This document shows positions 11,401 to 23,519 of a stretch of DNA of 64,000 nucleotides, piece after piece. Every line of letters begins with the position of its first letter. The first letter of the stretch is position 1. Source of the DNA: Strigops habroptila. Taxonomy: Eukaryota; Chordata; Aves; Psittaciformes; Psittacidae. The notes beneath the pieces are model-generated. The model did not search any database. It was not told where the DNA came from and was given only the letters and a program-made list of their open reading frames with translations. Position numbers and translations under genes: made by a program. The stretch is taken from the NCBI RefSeq assembly GCF_004027225.2, contig NC_044277.2:35620812-35684811 (forward strand). The letters are read 5' to 3'.

Positions 11401-13250
11401 TTTGATTTTAAAGCTGCAAGGAAAGAGCAGAAAAGAGCCAGTACGTGGCTAGTTTCTCTTTTAGGCCCCAAATTCTAGATAACTTCTTAAAACTTTTAAA
11501 AAGAGTGTAATTTGAGGTTTTTTGGGGTTGTTTGGTTTTTCCATGAAAAATGCCGGGAGTTCTTTTCATAAAATTAATCGTAGGTGTTGGAGAAGGGAAA
11601 GGACATTTTCTCCTCAGTTGTGGCTGAGGAGAGAGGGAGAAGGGTCTGGGGAGGACATGAGTGTGGCCTAACGGGATAGGAGGGGCATAAAATTTGGCTT
11701 CAAGCTTTTTCAGGAGTTTAGAAGGAAAAAGGCAAAAGATGGTCAGGGTGAAGAGACTCTGAATGGTCTGGTGCTTGCGTCGCAGAGCTGGAAGTCAGAG
11801 ACTTTGGTTAGCGTCAGCTCCACAAGTGCCTTGATTTTAAAGTTTTACATAAGTTCCTTTGCTAACTATGGAAAGTAATAATATTTAACAGAGGTTTGGT
11901 TTTCATTTTAATTGAGTGTTGTCTGCTTTGGAAATATAAATTATTGGTGGAGCTGCTGTATCTCACATTTGATCTCTTTTGAACTTGTGATAGTCAAGAA
12001 AAATGGCCTGGAGACTAATGGTTGGTGTGTACTCCGCATTAGCACTCCCTTTCCTGAAGGAAGGAGATTAACAGCATCTTTTTTGTGTGAAAATGTCAGA
12101 AATTATCATAACCAAGATGCATATTTGTGGTTCATTGTTTTTTGACAAGTGTGATTAGTTTGTGTTGCTCGAAGGCCTACCTTCAGTCAGAAAACTTTGT
12201 ACAATAGTATTTGTTTGGGAAGTGATGCTAAAAGAATGTAACCACTCACATATGTAATTATTTTATTTTTATGCAGGGGAAATATGGGAAAAAACGAATT
12301 AATACATATTTACTCATGCGTTTGTGCCTTAAGGAAAGTTAATGGCATGAGTTGGTACTGGCAACACCAGAACCGCAATTAGCATTTAGTAGTTTCAGAG
12401 GTACATAATTGGTCTTTTGCAGGAAACTAGGTTTTTGCACCATGATGTAACATTTTCTCTGAGTAAACTTAGGCTTTTGTTGCCTCTGAAGTAGTTTAAA
12501 TTCCTTAATTTAAATTCCTAGTTTTAATTCCTTACTGAACAACTCTGGAATATGATACTCTCAAGCTAACGCGTCTCCTTTGAAATTGGTCTGGTGACTT
12601 GGACTTCGGCTGAAGCAAGGCGTGACTTGCTTGCTTTCTCGTTGTTGAGAGAGTACTAGTGAAAAGGCAAAACCACCCCAAACCCAGCCTCTGAAACCCT
12701 TTTGGCTTTTGAATGAATGTGGCGTTTGATATATAAATCCAAATTAAAACTTACTGTTCTTGACACAGTGTTCATCTTTTGCTGGATTTTCTGGTTTATT
12801 TTTGTGTGAAATTTGATTATTGCTAAAGGTACTCTGAAAATCCATGTTATGATTTTACACATGCTTATACAGAAGGGTGTTTATAGACTTTTAAGGTGCC
12901 TTGTGTGAAAACTATGGATTTATTGGAAATATTTTAAGTAGTGTAAAAATCCCCACACAAACATACTGCAGTAAAAGCTGACTGGTCTGAAATTATACAT
13001 AGGAAACAAATTAAAGTATTATTAACCAAACCTAGCTGTTCTCTGCATAGGAAGTTTAGATTTCCACTTTACAAATGTCAAGGTCCACATCCTTATCTCA
13101 TCCATGTTCCATGAATTCTAGTCCTTGGGGTTTTTTTACACTCCTATGCTTATAACAAATCAGTGCCTTTGTGCTTTTGTCTTATCTGTTTGAATTGATG
13201 ATAAATGTCGTGGTATTAGTAATACAGAGGGTTTTTGTTTTTTTTCCCAG
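11051..13250 (+). other. ARMC1: ARMC1 5' intron (start approximate)
   Basis: Between the CpG-island promoter and the first coding exon. The left end depends on which first-exon donor is used. It ends with a T-rich polypyrimidine tract and the tandem acceptor CAGCAG at 13248-13253. Beyond the CpG island (which ends near 11.4 kb) I see only ordinary intronic DNA with short random open frames. Confidence 0.5.
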
Positions 13251-13253
13251 CAG
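13248..13253 (+). promoter_or_regulatory. ARMC1: NAGNAG tandem splice acceptor
   Basis: A T-rich tract ends in CAGCAG. The exon may therefore begin at 13251 or 13254, changing the 5' UTR by three bases just upstream of the start-codon cluster. The coding sequence would not change. Confidence 0.7.
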
Positions 13254-13280
13254 GTATTTTGTATGCATGGTGCAGGAAAA

Positions 13281-13454
13281 ATGAATTCTACTATGAGTGA
13301 GGAGCCTGATGCACTCTCTGTAGTTAACCAACTCCGAGATCTAGCAGCTGACCCATTGAACAGACGGGCTATTGTTCAGGATCAAGGATGCCTGCCAGGT
13401 CTTATTCTGTTTCTGGACCATCCCAACCCTCCAGTTGTTCATTCAGCTTTGCTG
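13281..13454 (+). CDS. ARMC1: ARMC1 coding exon 1 (residues 1-58)
   Basis: Encodes [20 protein letters not shown] and continues to ...HSALL, nearly identical to human ARMC1 apart from a three-residue shorter N-terminus. It contains the start of the armadillo-like helical region (residues about 15-58). The ATG at 13281 was chosen because it aligns with the mammalian MNS... start and has A at -3. Another in-frame ATG lies 18 bases upstream (13263), with a poor context (T at -3, C at +4); its use would add MHGAGK. A third ATG at 13267 opens a five-codon frame whose TGA overlaps the main ATG. The exon ends in a consensus donor (G|GTAAGT) and is phase 0. Confidence 0.93.
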
Positions 13455-13817
13455 GTAAGTATTCTGGAGATAAGTTTGTATGTCAGTAGGATGTTTTTTA
13501 ATTTAGTTAATATGTTTTTAAACAAGTAATAATGTAAAAAATAAAACGTCGTTTTACGTTACATTGATGTACGTTATACATGTTTTTTAAAAACCATGCA
13601 TTTAAAAAATTGTTTAGCAGTGACACATTATTCCAGGGGAATTTATGGGGTTTTTTGGAAGAGATTAATTTACTTTGAATTTTTTCGCTAATACAGCTAT
13701 TTCACTTTTTCTGTGGAGGGAGGTAAGCACCCTTAGTTCTCCTTCTTAAGATGAAGCCATGGAGCTTTGTAAATACACACCCTAATAAGACTTTCATATT
13801 GTAAAAAGATATAGGAT

Positions 13818-14101
13818 AAGTTAGGTTTGAGATGACCTCCAGAGGTGAGGTAGTCCAATCCTGTGCTCAAATTAAGGGTACTCAGACCATGGCTCAGGGC
13901 TGTGTTCACTTGGTTCTTGAACACCTTGAAGGATGGAGATTCCATTACCTCTCTGGCACTTGGTTCCAGCATTTGATGACCTTCATGGTATTAAAAACCA
14001 AGCAAACAACATCCCTCTCCCTCCTCCTGCCAAAACCAACCCAAAACTTATTAATATCTAATACAGCTTGTTCCAGCTTTTGTCCATTTCTTTTTGTTCT
14101 A
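13818..14101 (-). repeat. Old CR1 LINE fragment
   Basis: Reads as the complement of a CR1 3' region: 'ttgagatgacctcc-agaggt', 'tagtccaatcctgtgctcaaa', 'ggatggagattcc-acctctctgg', then the TTCTAATATCTAATC-like and CCATTTC-TTTTGTTCT stretches. It is diverged, so an old insertion. Confidence 0.7.
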
Positions 14102-16312
14102 AATCGTAAATGCTAAAGTCCTGATTTCTCATCCTGAATCTAAATATTAATTTTAAAAACTGTATTTTTTGCTTAGAAACAGGACAAACAAAAGTCAAAA
14201 TTTTGATAGCAGTCTAATTCAATTCTAGTAAGATTTTAAGTTACTAAAATTTGCAGTGTTCTTTTTTCCATTTTTTTGTCATTACTGAGTTCTAAACAGT
14301 GTGAAACTAAAGAATAAAGAGCTCTGGCTTTACATACAAGTATGCATTATTTATACAATTAAGACCAGTCTGGGTCATAATTCTGTATTTTTCATTTGTT
14401 TTACTTTCATACTAGATATTAGTGGACTTCTTGGAATGACTTTAGTGTCTCTGATACCTTTCTGGGCTCTTGAAATAAGGACCCATAATCCAGGAGACCT
14501 GTGTCCTGCTAACTGCTTTGTAGGTTAGTCTTGCCAAAGCATTTACCAGACTATAATGTTCTTCACTGGAAGAGCTTTCAGTTGACTTTACAGTTGCATT
14601 GCTTTTCTTCCCAGTGTGGTTTCCTTAGGTTGTGGTCTTAAAAGAGGATCTTGTTTGGATGTCTCACTTTTTCTTATTTTTCTCCTTCGGGCTGCATTCT
14701 CACTGCCTGCACGAGATTCAGTAATCAAGTCTGTGATCATGTTACAAAATAAGCTCTACATGAAAAGGACTGACTTCATCAGATTGCTGAGGGCTAATGC
14801 AGTTTGCAGTGTGGTTCCAGAGCCCCAGATGTTACTCAAGTTGTGTTGTAGGGCTATCTTGTTGGGTGGGAATGGGAGACAGCTGTGTTGTTTAGTGGTA
14901 ACCTGCAGTTAGAGTGGATGAAATTACTTGCGAGCTTAAAGTTAACGTAGAGAAGTGTTTTGCTGAACAGAGGCTGAGTCAAAGTCCATAATAGCAACGT
15001 TTCTTATGGCTTCAATGGACATAATACACATAAATAAGTGATCTAATAAGCATAAATGATCTCACTTCTGTGAAGGTGCAGATGTTTTGGCTCCCATGGA
15101 GGGCAGGGGAAATGGGTCATCATAGTGCTGAAAAGTCAGGTCGCTTAAGTTGTTCTGATAACTTTGCCTTTGGTCTTATTTTAGTGGAAGTTACATTTGT
15201 GTGTAAAGAATTTCTAACAGATGGAAAAGAGACTGCCTAAATTTCGACTCAAATATTTGGCTGTTAAGATAATGTGGTTTTTCTTTGTCTGACAACATTA
15301 CACCCTTACTAAATTGCTAGAACAGAGACTAATAAAAATGAGAAACTTTTTCCACCAGTAGGGATGCATTTCTTGACATGAAAGTTAGTAGTTAAGAGCT
15401 ATCATTCAGGTATTTCCCCATAGTTGGAAAGTAAGAAAATAAATGCATATACAACATCTATAAACTGCAGTTGTTGATACTAATCCATGTCAGGAAATAG
15501 CAAAAATATCATTTAGAGGTTTTATCATGGCAGACAGCAGCCAGGCTTTCTCAAAATGCAATAAAATGGTCTTGAATTTTACCTAGCATGTGCTGAAGAT
15601 GATTTGGAAAAAAACCCAGGTAATTAGTTCTCTATCTCTGAAGGGATTAAGGATCACGTTACTTTAGAAGCAGCTATTAAGCAGCATAGCTGTTATATGA
15701 CTATATTGAAGGAATTGGTGCACTTCTAAACCTTGCTAAAAAAAGCCTATTTTATAAACCATTGTATTTGTGTATTGCAGGATTTTTCAAGTGCAGTTCT
15801 TATACCTACATACCTACATCAATAAAACACTGACCAAAGAACAATGCACAGTACATCTTCGGGTGTTCCTTCTAAGAAAGCTTTGTCTGTCAGCACTAAC
15901 AATAGAGAGATGTCTCATGAAAAGGAGGACTGACATTTTAACCAGAAGAGTATTCATGTTAGGAGCATCATGCAAATAAACAGTTGCTGACTGGGGTCAA
16001 CAATGTGAAGCTGTTTAAAGAGTCTACCTTGAAAGGCAAAGAAACAAAACTTGTGCAACAAATAAGTATAAATTCCCAGTTTAGGTAACAGTAACCTAAG
16101 CAGCTTCCTGCTGCTTGTATTCTTATTTCTGCATGGAGTTATGAGTATTGCAGTTAGTCTTCAGAAGCTTATAAATGCGGTAGACCTCTTTCTGTGGACA
16201 GTAGAAACTTGGTGATGGATTTTCTAGTACTGGGGAAGCCTATAGAATGGATGGAAATTATGCTAGAAGCATAATGTATAAAAATTGCTTTAGATCTCTG
16301 ATCACATAAATG

Positions 16313-16673
16313 TTTGGTGGAAGGGACTTCTGGAAGTCATTCACTTCAGCTTCCTGCTTGAATTGGGACTGTCACCGACACTCAATCAGGTCAGTTGTAG
16401 CTTTGTCTCCTTGATTCTGCAGTGCCACTAGGTCATCTGTTTCAGTGTTGAACAACCTTCAGAGTGAAAAATCTTCTTGTAGTATCTGATTTGAACTTTC
16501 CAAGCTGCAGTTTGTAGCTGCTCCCCATTGTTACATTGTCTGCTGCTGTAGAGGAAAGTTTGGCTTAATCGTCTTTGTAAAGGCTTTTTGAGTAGTTGTA
16601 GACAGCTGTTACATTGTCCCTTAGATTCTCTTAGTCAGTACAAATAAACCCAGTCTCTCAACCTTTTCTCATA
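16313..16673 (-). repeat. Old CR1 LINE fragment
   Basis: Complement-strand CR1 landmarks appear in order: 'ggaagggacttctggaagtca', 'ttcagtgttgaacaaccttc', 'gagtgaaaaatcttcttgtagta', and 'aaataaacccagtctctcaacc-ttttctcatag'. It is well diverged. Confidence 0.7.
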
Positions 16674-16869
16674 GATTAGATATTCTATGCTTTCTGTGCA
16701 TTTATAAGAACACCTCCCCCCCTTTTTTTTTTTAATGTTCACAGTAGGTGATACTACTTTTATCTTGTTACTAGAGCTCACATTGTGAATGTTTTGGAGA
16801 TGTGCACTAATAAAAATGAATTATAATGTACTGGACATCTTTTTGATTTGCTGTGGTTCTTTCTTTTAG

Positions 16870-16961
16870 GCTCTCCGCTATTTGGCAGAGTGCCGTGCCA
16901 ACAGAGAAAAGATGAAAAGTGAACTGGGTATGATGCTCAGCTTACAGAATGTAATACAAAA
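16870..16961 (+). CDS. ARMC1: ARMC1 coding exon 2 (residues 59-88 and part of 89)
   Basis: Opens with [20 protein letters not shown] and ends ...LSLQNVIQ plus two bases of the Lys-89 codon. It continues the armadillo-type helices and matches human ARMC1 with one or two conservative changes. Acceptor TTTTAG|G, donor A|GTAAGT, and exit phase 2, which is completed by the G that opens the next exon. Confidence 0.95.
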
Positions 16962-18580
16962 GTAAGTGTACGTTGGGTTGTTGGATCCAAAGACAGTGTG
17001 AATGTAACATTCTGATGCAAAGTGAAACTTTGACTATTAATTTGTATAGCAAATTTTTAATACTGCATTCTTCCATGTTGAAGTTATGTGCTACAAGCAA
17101 TTAATGGTTTCTGTTTTTCAGTATAGCAAAGTAATTAGACCATAGTCTACAAGAAAAATTCATTTGAAAGGAATTTGCCAAACAGATTTCTTGCCCTTGT
17201 TACAGAAAACTAATTTTGTCTCTTCCCTTTAGGTCCACTTTTAATCCTCATCATTGTATATGTGTGCCTTGCACTAGTGCATTAATGAAATTGGTTGACA
17301 TCTGCTACATTTATTCTCTGAATCCCACTTCTGGGAAGAGAAATTGTATATGCAATATATTTGTTTCAGTGTATTTTTGAAAGTATGTATCTGCACTTCT
17401 GTGTTGAGGAAGCATCTTGCAGGCAGAGTAGAAGTCAGTGAGGTTTGTAGTGGTTTCTTAATTTCTTGGTAGACTGGGTCAACTGGGTTATGTTTCAAAA
17501 TTTGCCACTGTTAGATTTTGTCAAGATTGTTAACTGTTGAGTCTTGAACACTGGAAGATGTGTGGGTACATGCACACTGGAGAAGATGCACATGTGCACT
17601 TATCAATAGAAATTAATATAATGAACTAAGATGACATTATTAACAAAAAGAACTCCAGCCTCCTTCAAAGATTAGTCTGACATAGCAAGAATTAATTTGC
17701 CATCAAGTTACTAAGAGGTACTTATTTTATACACAGTTTGATAGCACTTTAGTTAACTGGACTTTTCAGATATGAGAGACTGTTCCATGAGGGAGGAGAG
17801 AAGTCATATTGCTGCACAGAGATAAATGCTTAAAACTATTATTTAGAAAAGGATGGAACACAAGTAAAATTGGGTATTAAAGATTCAAGTGGAAAGCTTT
17901 TGAATCTTTTATATGCTAGCTGAATCTCTAACGTATCACTTGTGGTATAAGTTACAAGTTTCTTTTAGAAAAAACCCCAGGCTAGACTTTGCTAGTTCCT
18001 TCATCCCATAGCCCCTCTGGTTTTGGCGGTGTATCTTTTGTTATTCTCTCTTTCTAACATTGCTTATCTAAAGGTATGAACCTGAAGAATTGGAGGGGAA
18101 ATTCTGGTCGGTTCACAAATCCTATGTGATATGTGATCTAAAGGAGATTAAAACTGTTTACCTTTGAGTACTTCATTAATTCTGCTGAAACTAACAATAT
18201 CACCCATTGGCATGAAATTCAGCATTGTGCCTAAATATCATCTTGTTATTCACCGGTTACCCGAAACACAAGGATTTAAAACATGTCTTAAGTGGGGCAA
18301 TGAACTAAATTACTAGAATTCAGAAGAGGATAGTTCTTACTTTTTTTGAGTAATGCAATAATAAAACTTTTTTTAATGGTAGGTGTTTTTAATAGGATGT
18401 ATGGGGGGAAAATGGAGTTAAGTCTTACAGTAGTCACCTTTTCTTAAGGACAAGCATAGTTAAGGTAAAGTATTCCAAAGTCTTTGCTACTTTTTTAATA
18501 ACAATAAACACTGAAATAATTAGGTAGCAACAGAAGCATATATTTCATAAGAACTTTCTTTTAGTACAGATTATATGTCT

Positions 18581-18606
18581 GTTTAGAGCACGGAGTTGCT
18601 CTAAAC
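18581..18606. repeat. Perfect 10-bp inverted repeat
   Basis: GTTTAGAGCA, six intervening bases, then its exact complement TGCTCTAAAC. A further partial copy of the right arm (ACTCTAAAC) follows directly. Confidence 0.8.
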
Positions 18607-21600
18607 AACTCTAAACTTAATCCTTAAGCTGCTGAAAGGGGAATGTTAGTTCATTATCAGTCTCTGCAGCTTACAAATATTACTTAGGGAACAGTCATAA
18701 TTAAAATTTCTGTTTAAAGAATTTTATAGAAATCTCTTCGACAGCATTTTTTTTCTGTGTTTCAATTTCAAGGACTGAAAGAGTGTGAAGTTCAGAAACG
18801 TGCAGAAAAGGAGGGATAAGTCAGTAAAAACTGGAAATGTTGTAGGTGTTCTTTTTTTCTAGAAGGATCGTTGGCAACAGTAAGAACATACATTTGATTT
18901 GTATGCTTGTAACATTTGGAAAGTGTGATATCATGAAAATTTAAATACATAGCATCTTCAAATACAAGACTTTGTCATGTGCTTGTCAGGATTTTAGGCT
19001 TTCACGTTGACAGGAAATGCTGAAGCTAAGTTTTGTGTTGCCTGCAGAAATACGGAGAAAGATGGTAGAAAAGTGCTGAGAAGATAAATGTAGAATTATT
19101 TTTGTCACAAGAAACCAATGTTTTGGGATGGTGGTCTTTTGTTAGAAGGTCTGTAGAGGAGAAAACAAGGTATTTACCTTCTTGTGATTTGCTTCACAAA
19201 ATGCGGATACTAGCTTTTAATGTGATTTCAGTTTACCAGAAGATGTTGTAGTCCTTTGAACTGAAATGAAACATTAATAAATGCAGTAATAAATATTTTG
19301 GTCTTAATGACTTCATTGTCTACTTTTCAGAATTTGTGTGTGTATCTAGCTCATCGCTCTGTCTAGTCTAAAATCTTCTTATTGTTTCCACAATTTGGGG
19401 GTTAGATTTTATTTTTTTTTTTTGGTGATATGTTATAAAATTGTGAACGAACCATATGAAGAGATACGAACTTCTGTCAGTATTCTGCTTTTCCAATTAT
19501 TCTACAGTTCTTTGAAGCGAGACAGAACCCACCATGTTCTGGATCAGAAGTCGTAGTCACTGGCGTTTTGCTCTTGACAGGTTAAGCACATCCTGTGGTC
19601 TGAATCTTTTCCTTTCATCAAGGATTTTGTAACTGTCACTGTTCACTTTCTTTGACTTCTCACTTAACTGAATAATATTCAGTGGCTTTCCCTGTTCTGT
19701 ATTGAATCGTGACAAACTGTATTCTGCCACTGATAAAGCTGTCTTATGTCTTTTCGAGCAATGAAATGAAGCTTGTGTGCATAGAGGCAAGTTGCAAACA
19801 GAATATTTGTCATATTTCATACTAAAGTTGATGTTTAGCAGTGCTGAACTGACACTGTGCTTAGAAAGTCAAGAGTTTTAGAATTCCAGTTCTTTTTTGC
19901 TTTCAGTTATGTAAATCCTGAAATTTAGGGCTTTTCTTGTCATGTGAGTGTCTCTTTATAAGCCTTGGAGGTCTCTGTATTGCAGACCTCAAGTTCAGGT
20001 GTGGAATTTCTTGCCATAATCTGCCTACAGATAGCCAGTCTTAACAGATCTTCAAATGGTTGATGCCATTAACTGGAAAGTAGTTGGACTTGGTTTGCTA
20101 CTTATGACTTCTTGTAATAGTACATGGGAACCTCAGGCATGGGCCAAAACCCTTTTGTTGCAAGTAACACACAAATAGTGGAAGAAGAATATAGCACTTA
20201 TTTAAACTCATTATCTTGAAGGTAAAGTACTAGTTCCTTCGTAAGACTATTGAGCTTGAGAGTTTAAATTGAGTGCCACCTGTTTATCTAATGATAAGCA
20301 GTAAATTATATTCCGTACTGTACCATGGAAAATGGGTAGGAAATATTTGAGAGACATTCAAGTTTAATTGTAGTTCTTTGAGGTACGTTCATGTTTGATT
20401 TCATGACTTATCAGTTGCCTAGAATTATCTGATCAGCTTTTTGGTATTTTCTTATAATAAGCATTATAGCTCATTTGTGAAAATCATTTTGCTGCTAAAA
20501 GGAATGTTCATCTGACTCCTTAGTTGATACTACATTTCACTTAAGGAACAAAGGATAAGTTTGAGGTTCACTGTGACAGTGATTCTCAAGACGTATGAGC
20601 ACTAGGTTTTGGTGACAGAAGAGTAACAGATTTTAGATGTAGAGACTGAAGCCTATAGACTCTAGAACAGAAATACGAAATGTCAGCTCTGAGGAGTACA
20701 GAATAAAAATCTGAAGGCAGTGAGATGCTTACATATTTAGGATTTTTTTTTTCAGGCTGAACTTGATTTGGAACATGTATATGACTTTCTGAGATACTTC
20801 ATAGGAAAAGCTTTATACAGTTCCACGTTTTCTAGGACATGTGAGGAGCTGTTCAAGTTTCATGGAATACTTGAAAACATTTTTCAAATATAAAAAATTC
20901 TTTTGCCCTATTCTGCATTTGCTGGGGTTTTTTTCTTCTTAACGGGACATTTTTCTGTTCATTTACGTCTGCTTATTTTTAAGTGAAGCTTGATCCATCT
21001 TTCCATGTTATAAGCTAGGAATGGTAACAATGTTGGAGAGAAATCAGACCTTTAAAATTCCGACCTGCAGGTTTCCAAATTTTTCTTTTTCTTTTGTTTT
21101 TTGCTTTGTATGGTTCATACTGCTTTATTACAGTCACAAAAATGTTTCACTCCCTTGCCAGGTGACTGAGTACTTGGAAATGTATGTGTAGAAGTGTATG
21201 AGCAAATAGGTAAAAAGGAGAAATTGAGGCTCATTGGAGAATGATGTTGCATTGTATTCCAGCAGTCAACAGTTATTTAATACTGAAAACTGGTTTAGTT
21301 GCTGGCTTTATGAATTGTATGGAGGACTTAATGTGTCCGTATGGACTTTATAAAATGTTATTAGCAGCTTCTAGAATTAAAATTAATTAGGATTTATAGC
21401 CTACAAGGAAATATACTAATTTGTGTTCAGAGTGAAAGTGACTTTTGATGGACAGTAAAGGTCAAAGTTCATAATTTTTCATAATCTTTATGAGCAGCAT
21501 AATGGTACTGTTTAAATATAAATAACATGTATTTAAAAAAAAAAACCTGATGAAGAGTCAATATACTAAATAGCTCTTATTATGGAACAGCAAATTACTG

Positions 21601-23446
21601 AGAGTGAAATTCCAATTACTTAGCTAAAAGAGCTTTTCAAGATAGTCTTCCTTTGCCGGGGTGTCAGATTTAACAAGCTGAACTAAATCCAGTGCATTAA
21701 TCAGCTCTTCCAATTTATTACTTGCCTAAGAAGATTAGGGCAATTAATATGTGTTTAATTAGAGTCCCTTGCAGATCTAGTAGAATACATGCAGCCTATA
21801 ATTGCTGACTTCTTACTCAATTTTAATTTTTGGTAGCCTTAATTACCTGTACTTTTTGAAAATTTAATTATTCGTTGAAACCAGCAAAGTTTAAATTTAT
21901 TATGTCTCACCAAACAAATGAAAAATAAAGCCAAATATTTCAGGTAGTGTTAGCTGAAATGCAAATGTTAGGGATGCAACATCACAGTAGTTTTATATTG
22001 TGTGACATACTACTTTTTCTCTCTTTTTTTTTTCCTATTTTTTTGTGAGAAAAGAGGGTTGGTTGGAGAAAGATGGGGCAAAGGCCATATATTAATTAGC
22101 AAGAAAGTGAACTACATCATTAAAGGGATATCTGATGATGAAAGGGATATTGCTGTATCAGAACTGTCTTCAAGATAATACTTCATGAGAAATCATAGCT
22201 AAAAAATTTTGTAGACTTTTCACATTTACTGAACTTGTACATTTATGCTATCGATTGGAGTACTTAAACTCTGGTCTTCAGAGGAGAAGGAAATAGCTTT
22301 TTACAGACTAGAGATTTTGTTTTTCTATATCTGAATCACTTAGTAATGTTATTTGAGATGTTAGATACTCCTTGGTATGTGGGGCTTTTTTACACATCAA
22401 AATTGAGAAATAGTTGAGATTGGGTAATGGGATTCTGTTGCAAGATTATTTTTGGAAACTACCACGCTTGTGATTCTGTACTGAGAAGTTGTGTTTTTGG
22501 AGAAATCATGGTTATCCTATGTCTTAAATATTCCTGTGAGCAGGAGCTTCTCAAAACTTTGGTTTTAGAAATTGTTTACAAATTGCAGTGTATCACCTGA
22601 AACAAAGAGTAATACACACTTCCCTCTGTTCCATGTTAACTTTCCTGGCCTTCCCTTTCCTATTATTTTCCCAAGCTGCCTTGTTTTACCCACTTTGTCT
22701 GTTAGAAGCAAAGTGCTTCTAGAAAATTACACTTCGGTTGCTGGTGCATCTCTTCCGGCTGTGGGGCTCAGTCTATTCAGTGCTCTACCAATGTGCTTGT
22801 TAATAATAGATGGTCGCAGCAGGAGGACATCTGTGGGCTGTTTTATTCAGCATTGTTAAGCAAAGTGGCTTAATATCCTCCTCCCCCACCCCTAGTTTCT
22901 CTAAGGAATGTTTTTGTTGTACATTTTGTTAATCTTAAAGTTTTGGAAATAGTTTGGGGTTTGAGGTTATTTTTGAAAAAGCATCCTCTTCCAAAAAAAA
23001 AAAAAAACCAACAACCAGCAAACCCCAATAAAATATTAGGAAATGTAGGAAACGTCAGTATGTTCTCTTTAAATAGACAGTGTTATTTGTTCTAAGCAGC
23101 TGAATGCTCCTTTTCTCTGTCAAACAGGTTCCTGGGATTTGGAGGAGATTATCTATAGGAAGGAGTGGAGGGGCAGGAGAGAGGATGGGGGCAATGCTGT
23201 GGGCTCCGTAGGTCAGTAGGGCACGTACTCAGTAAAAGTTCTTGCTCTTTTTGCTTGTGAGTCATGATAAACTAATAAAGAGTTCAGACTTTCTCACAGT
23301 TCATGAATAGTGTTAAAAATATTTCGAGACCTTTTGTTTTATTTCTGTAATATATTTAGCATTATGAAGGATATAGGAATTCATCTCAACAGAGATGCTG
23401 GCACAGGAACAAATAGTAACAAGAAGTAAACCACCAAAAGCATTAA

Positions 23447-23519
23447 TAGAATCATAGAATAGTTAGGGTTGGAAAGGACCTTAAGATCATCTAGTTCCAA
23501 CCCCCCCACCATGAGCAGG
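23447..23519 (-). repeat. CR1 LINE 3' end
   Basis: The plus strand shows 'agaatcatagaatagtt-agggttgg', 'aaaggaccttaagatcatct' and 'agttccaacccccc', the complement of a CR1 3' terminus. Only about 70 bp are present. Confidence 0.9.

Larger units (their letters stand above)
13455..16869 (+). other. ARMC1: ARMC1 intron 2 (3.4 kb)
   Basis: GTAAGT...TTTTAG boundaries. It contains two degraded CR1 copies in minus orientation (about 13818-14101 and 16313-16673). The remainder has no recognisable features. Confidence 0.85.

Noticed and set aside
9134..11471. Many long open frames on both strands (up to 175 residues) in the CpG island
   Set aside because: High GC content depletes stop codons. The translations are Gly/Arg/Pro/Ala-rich with no family features and overlap on opposite strands.
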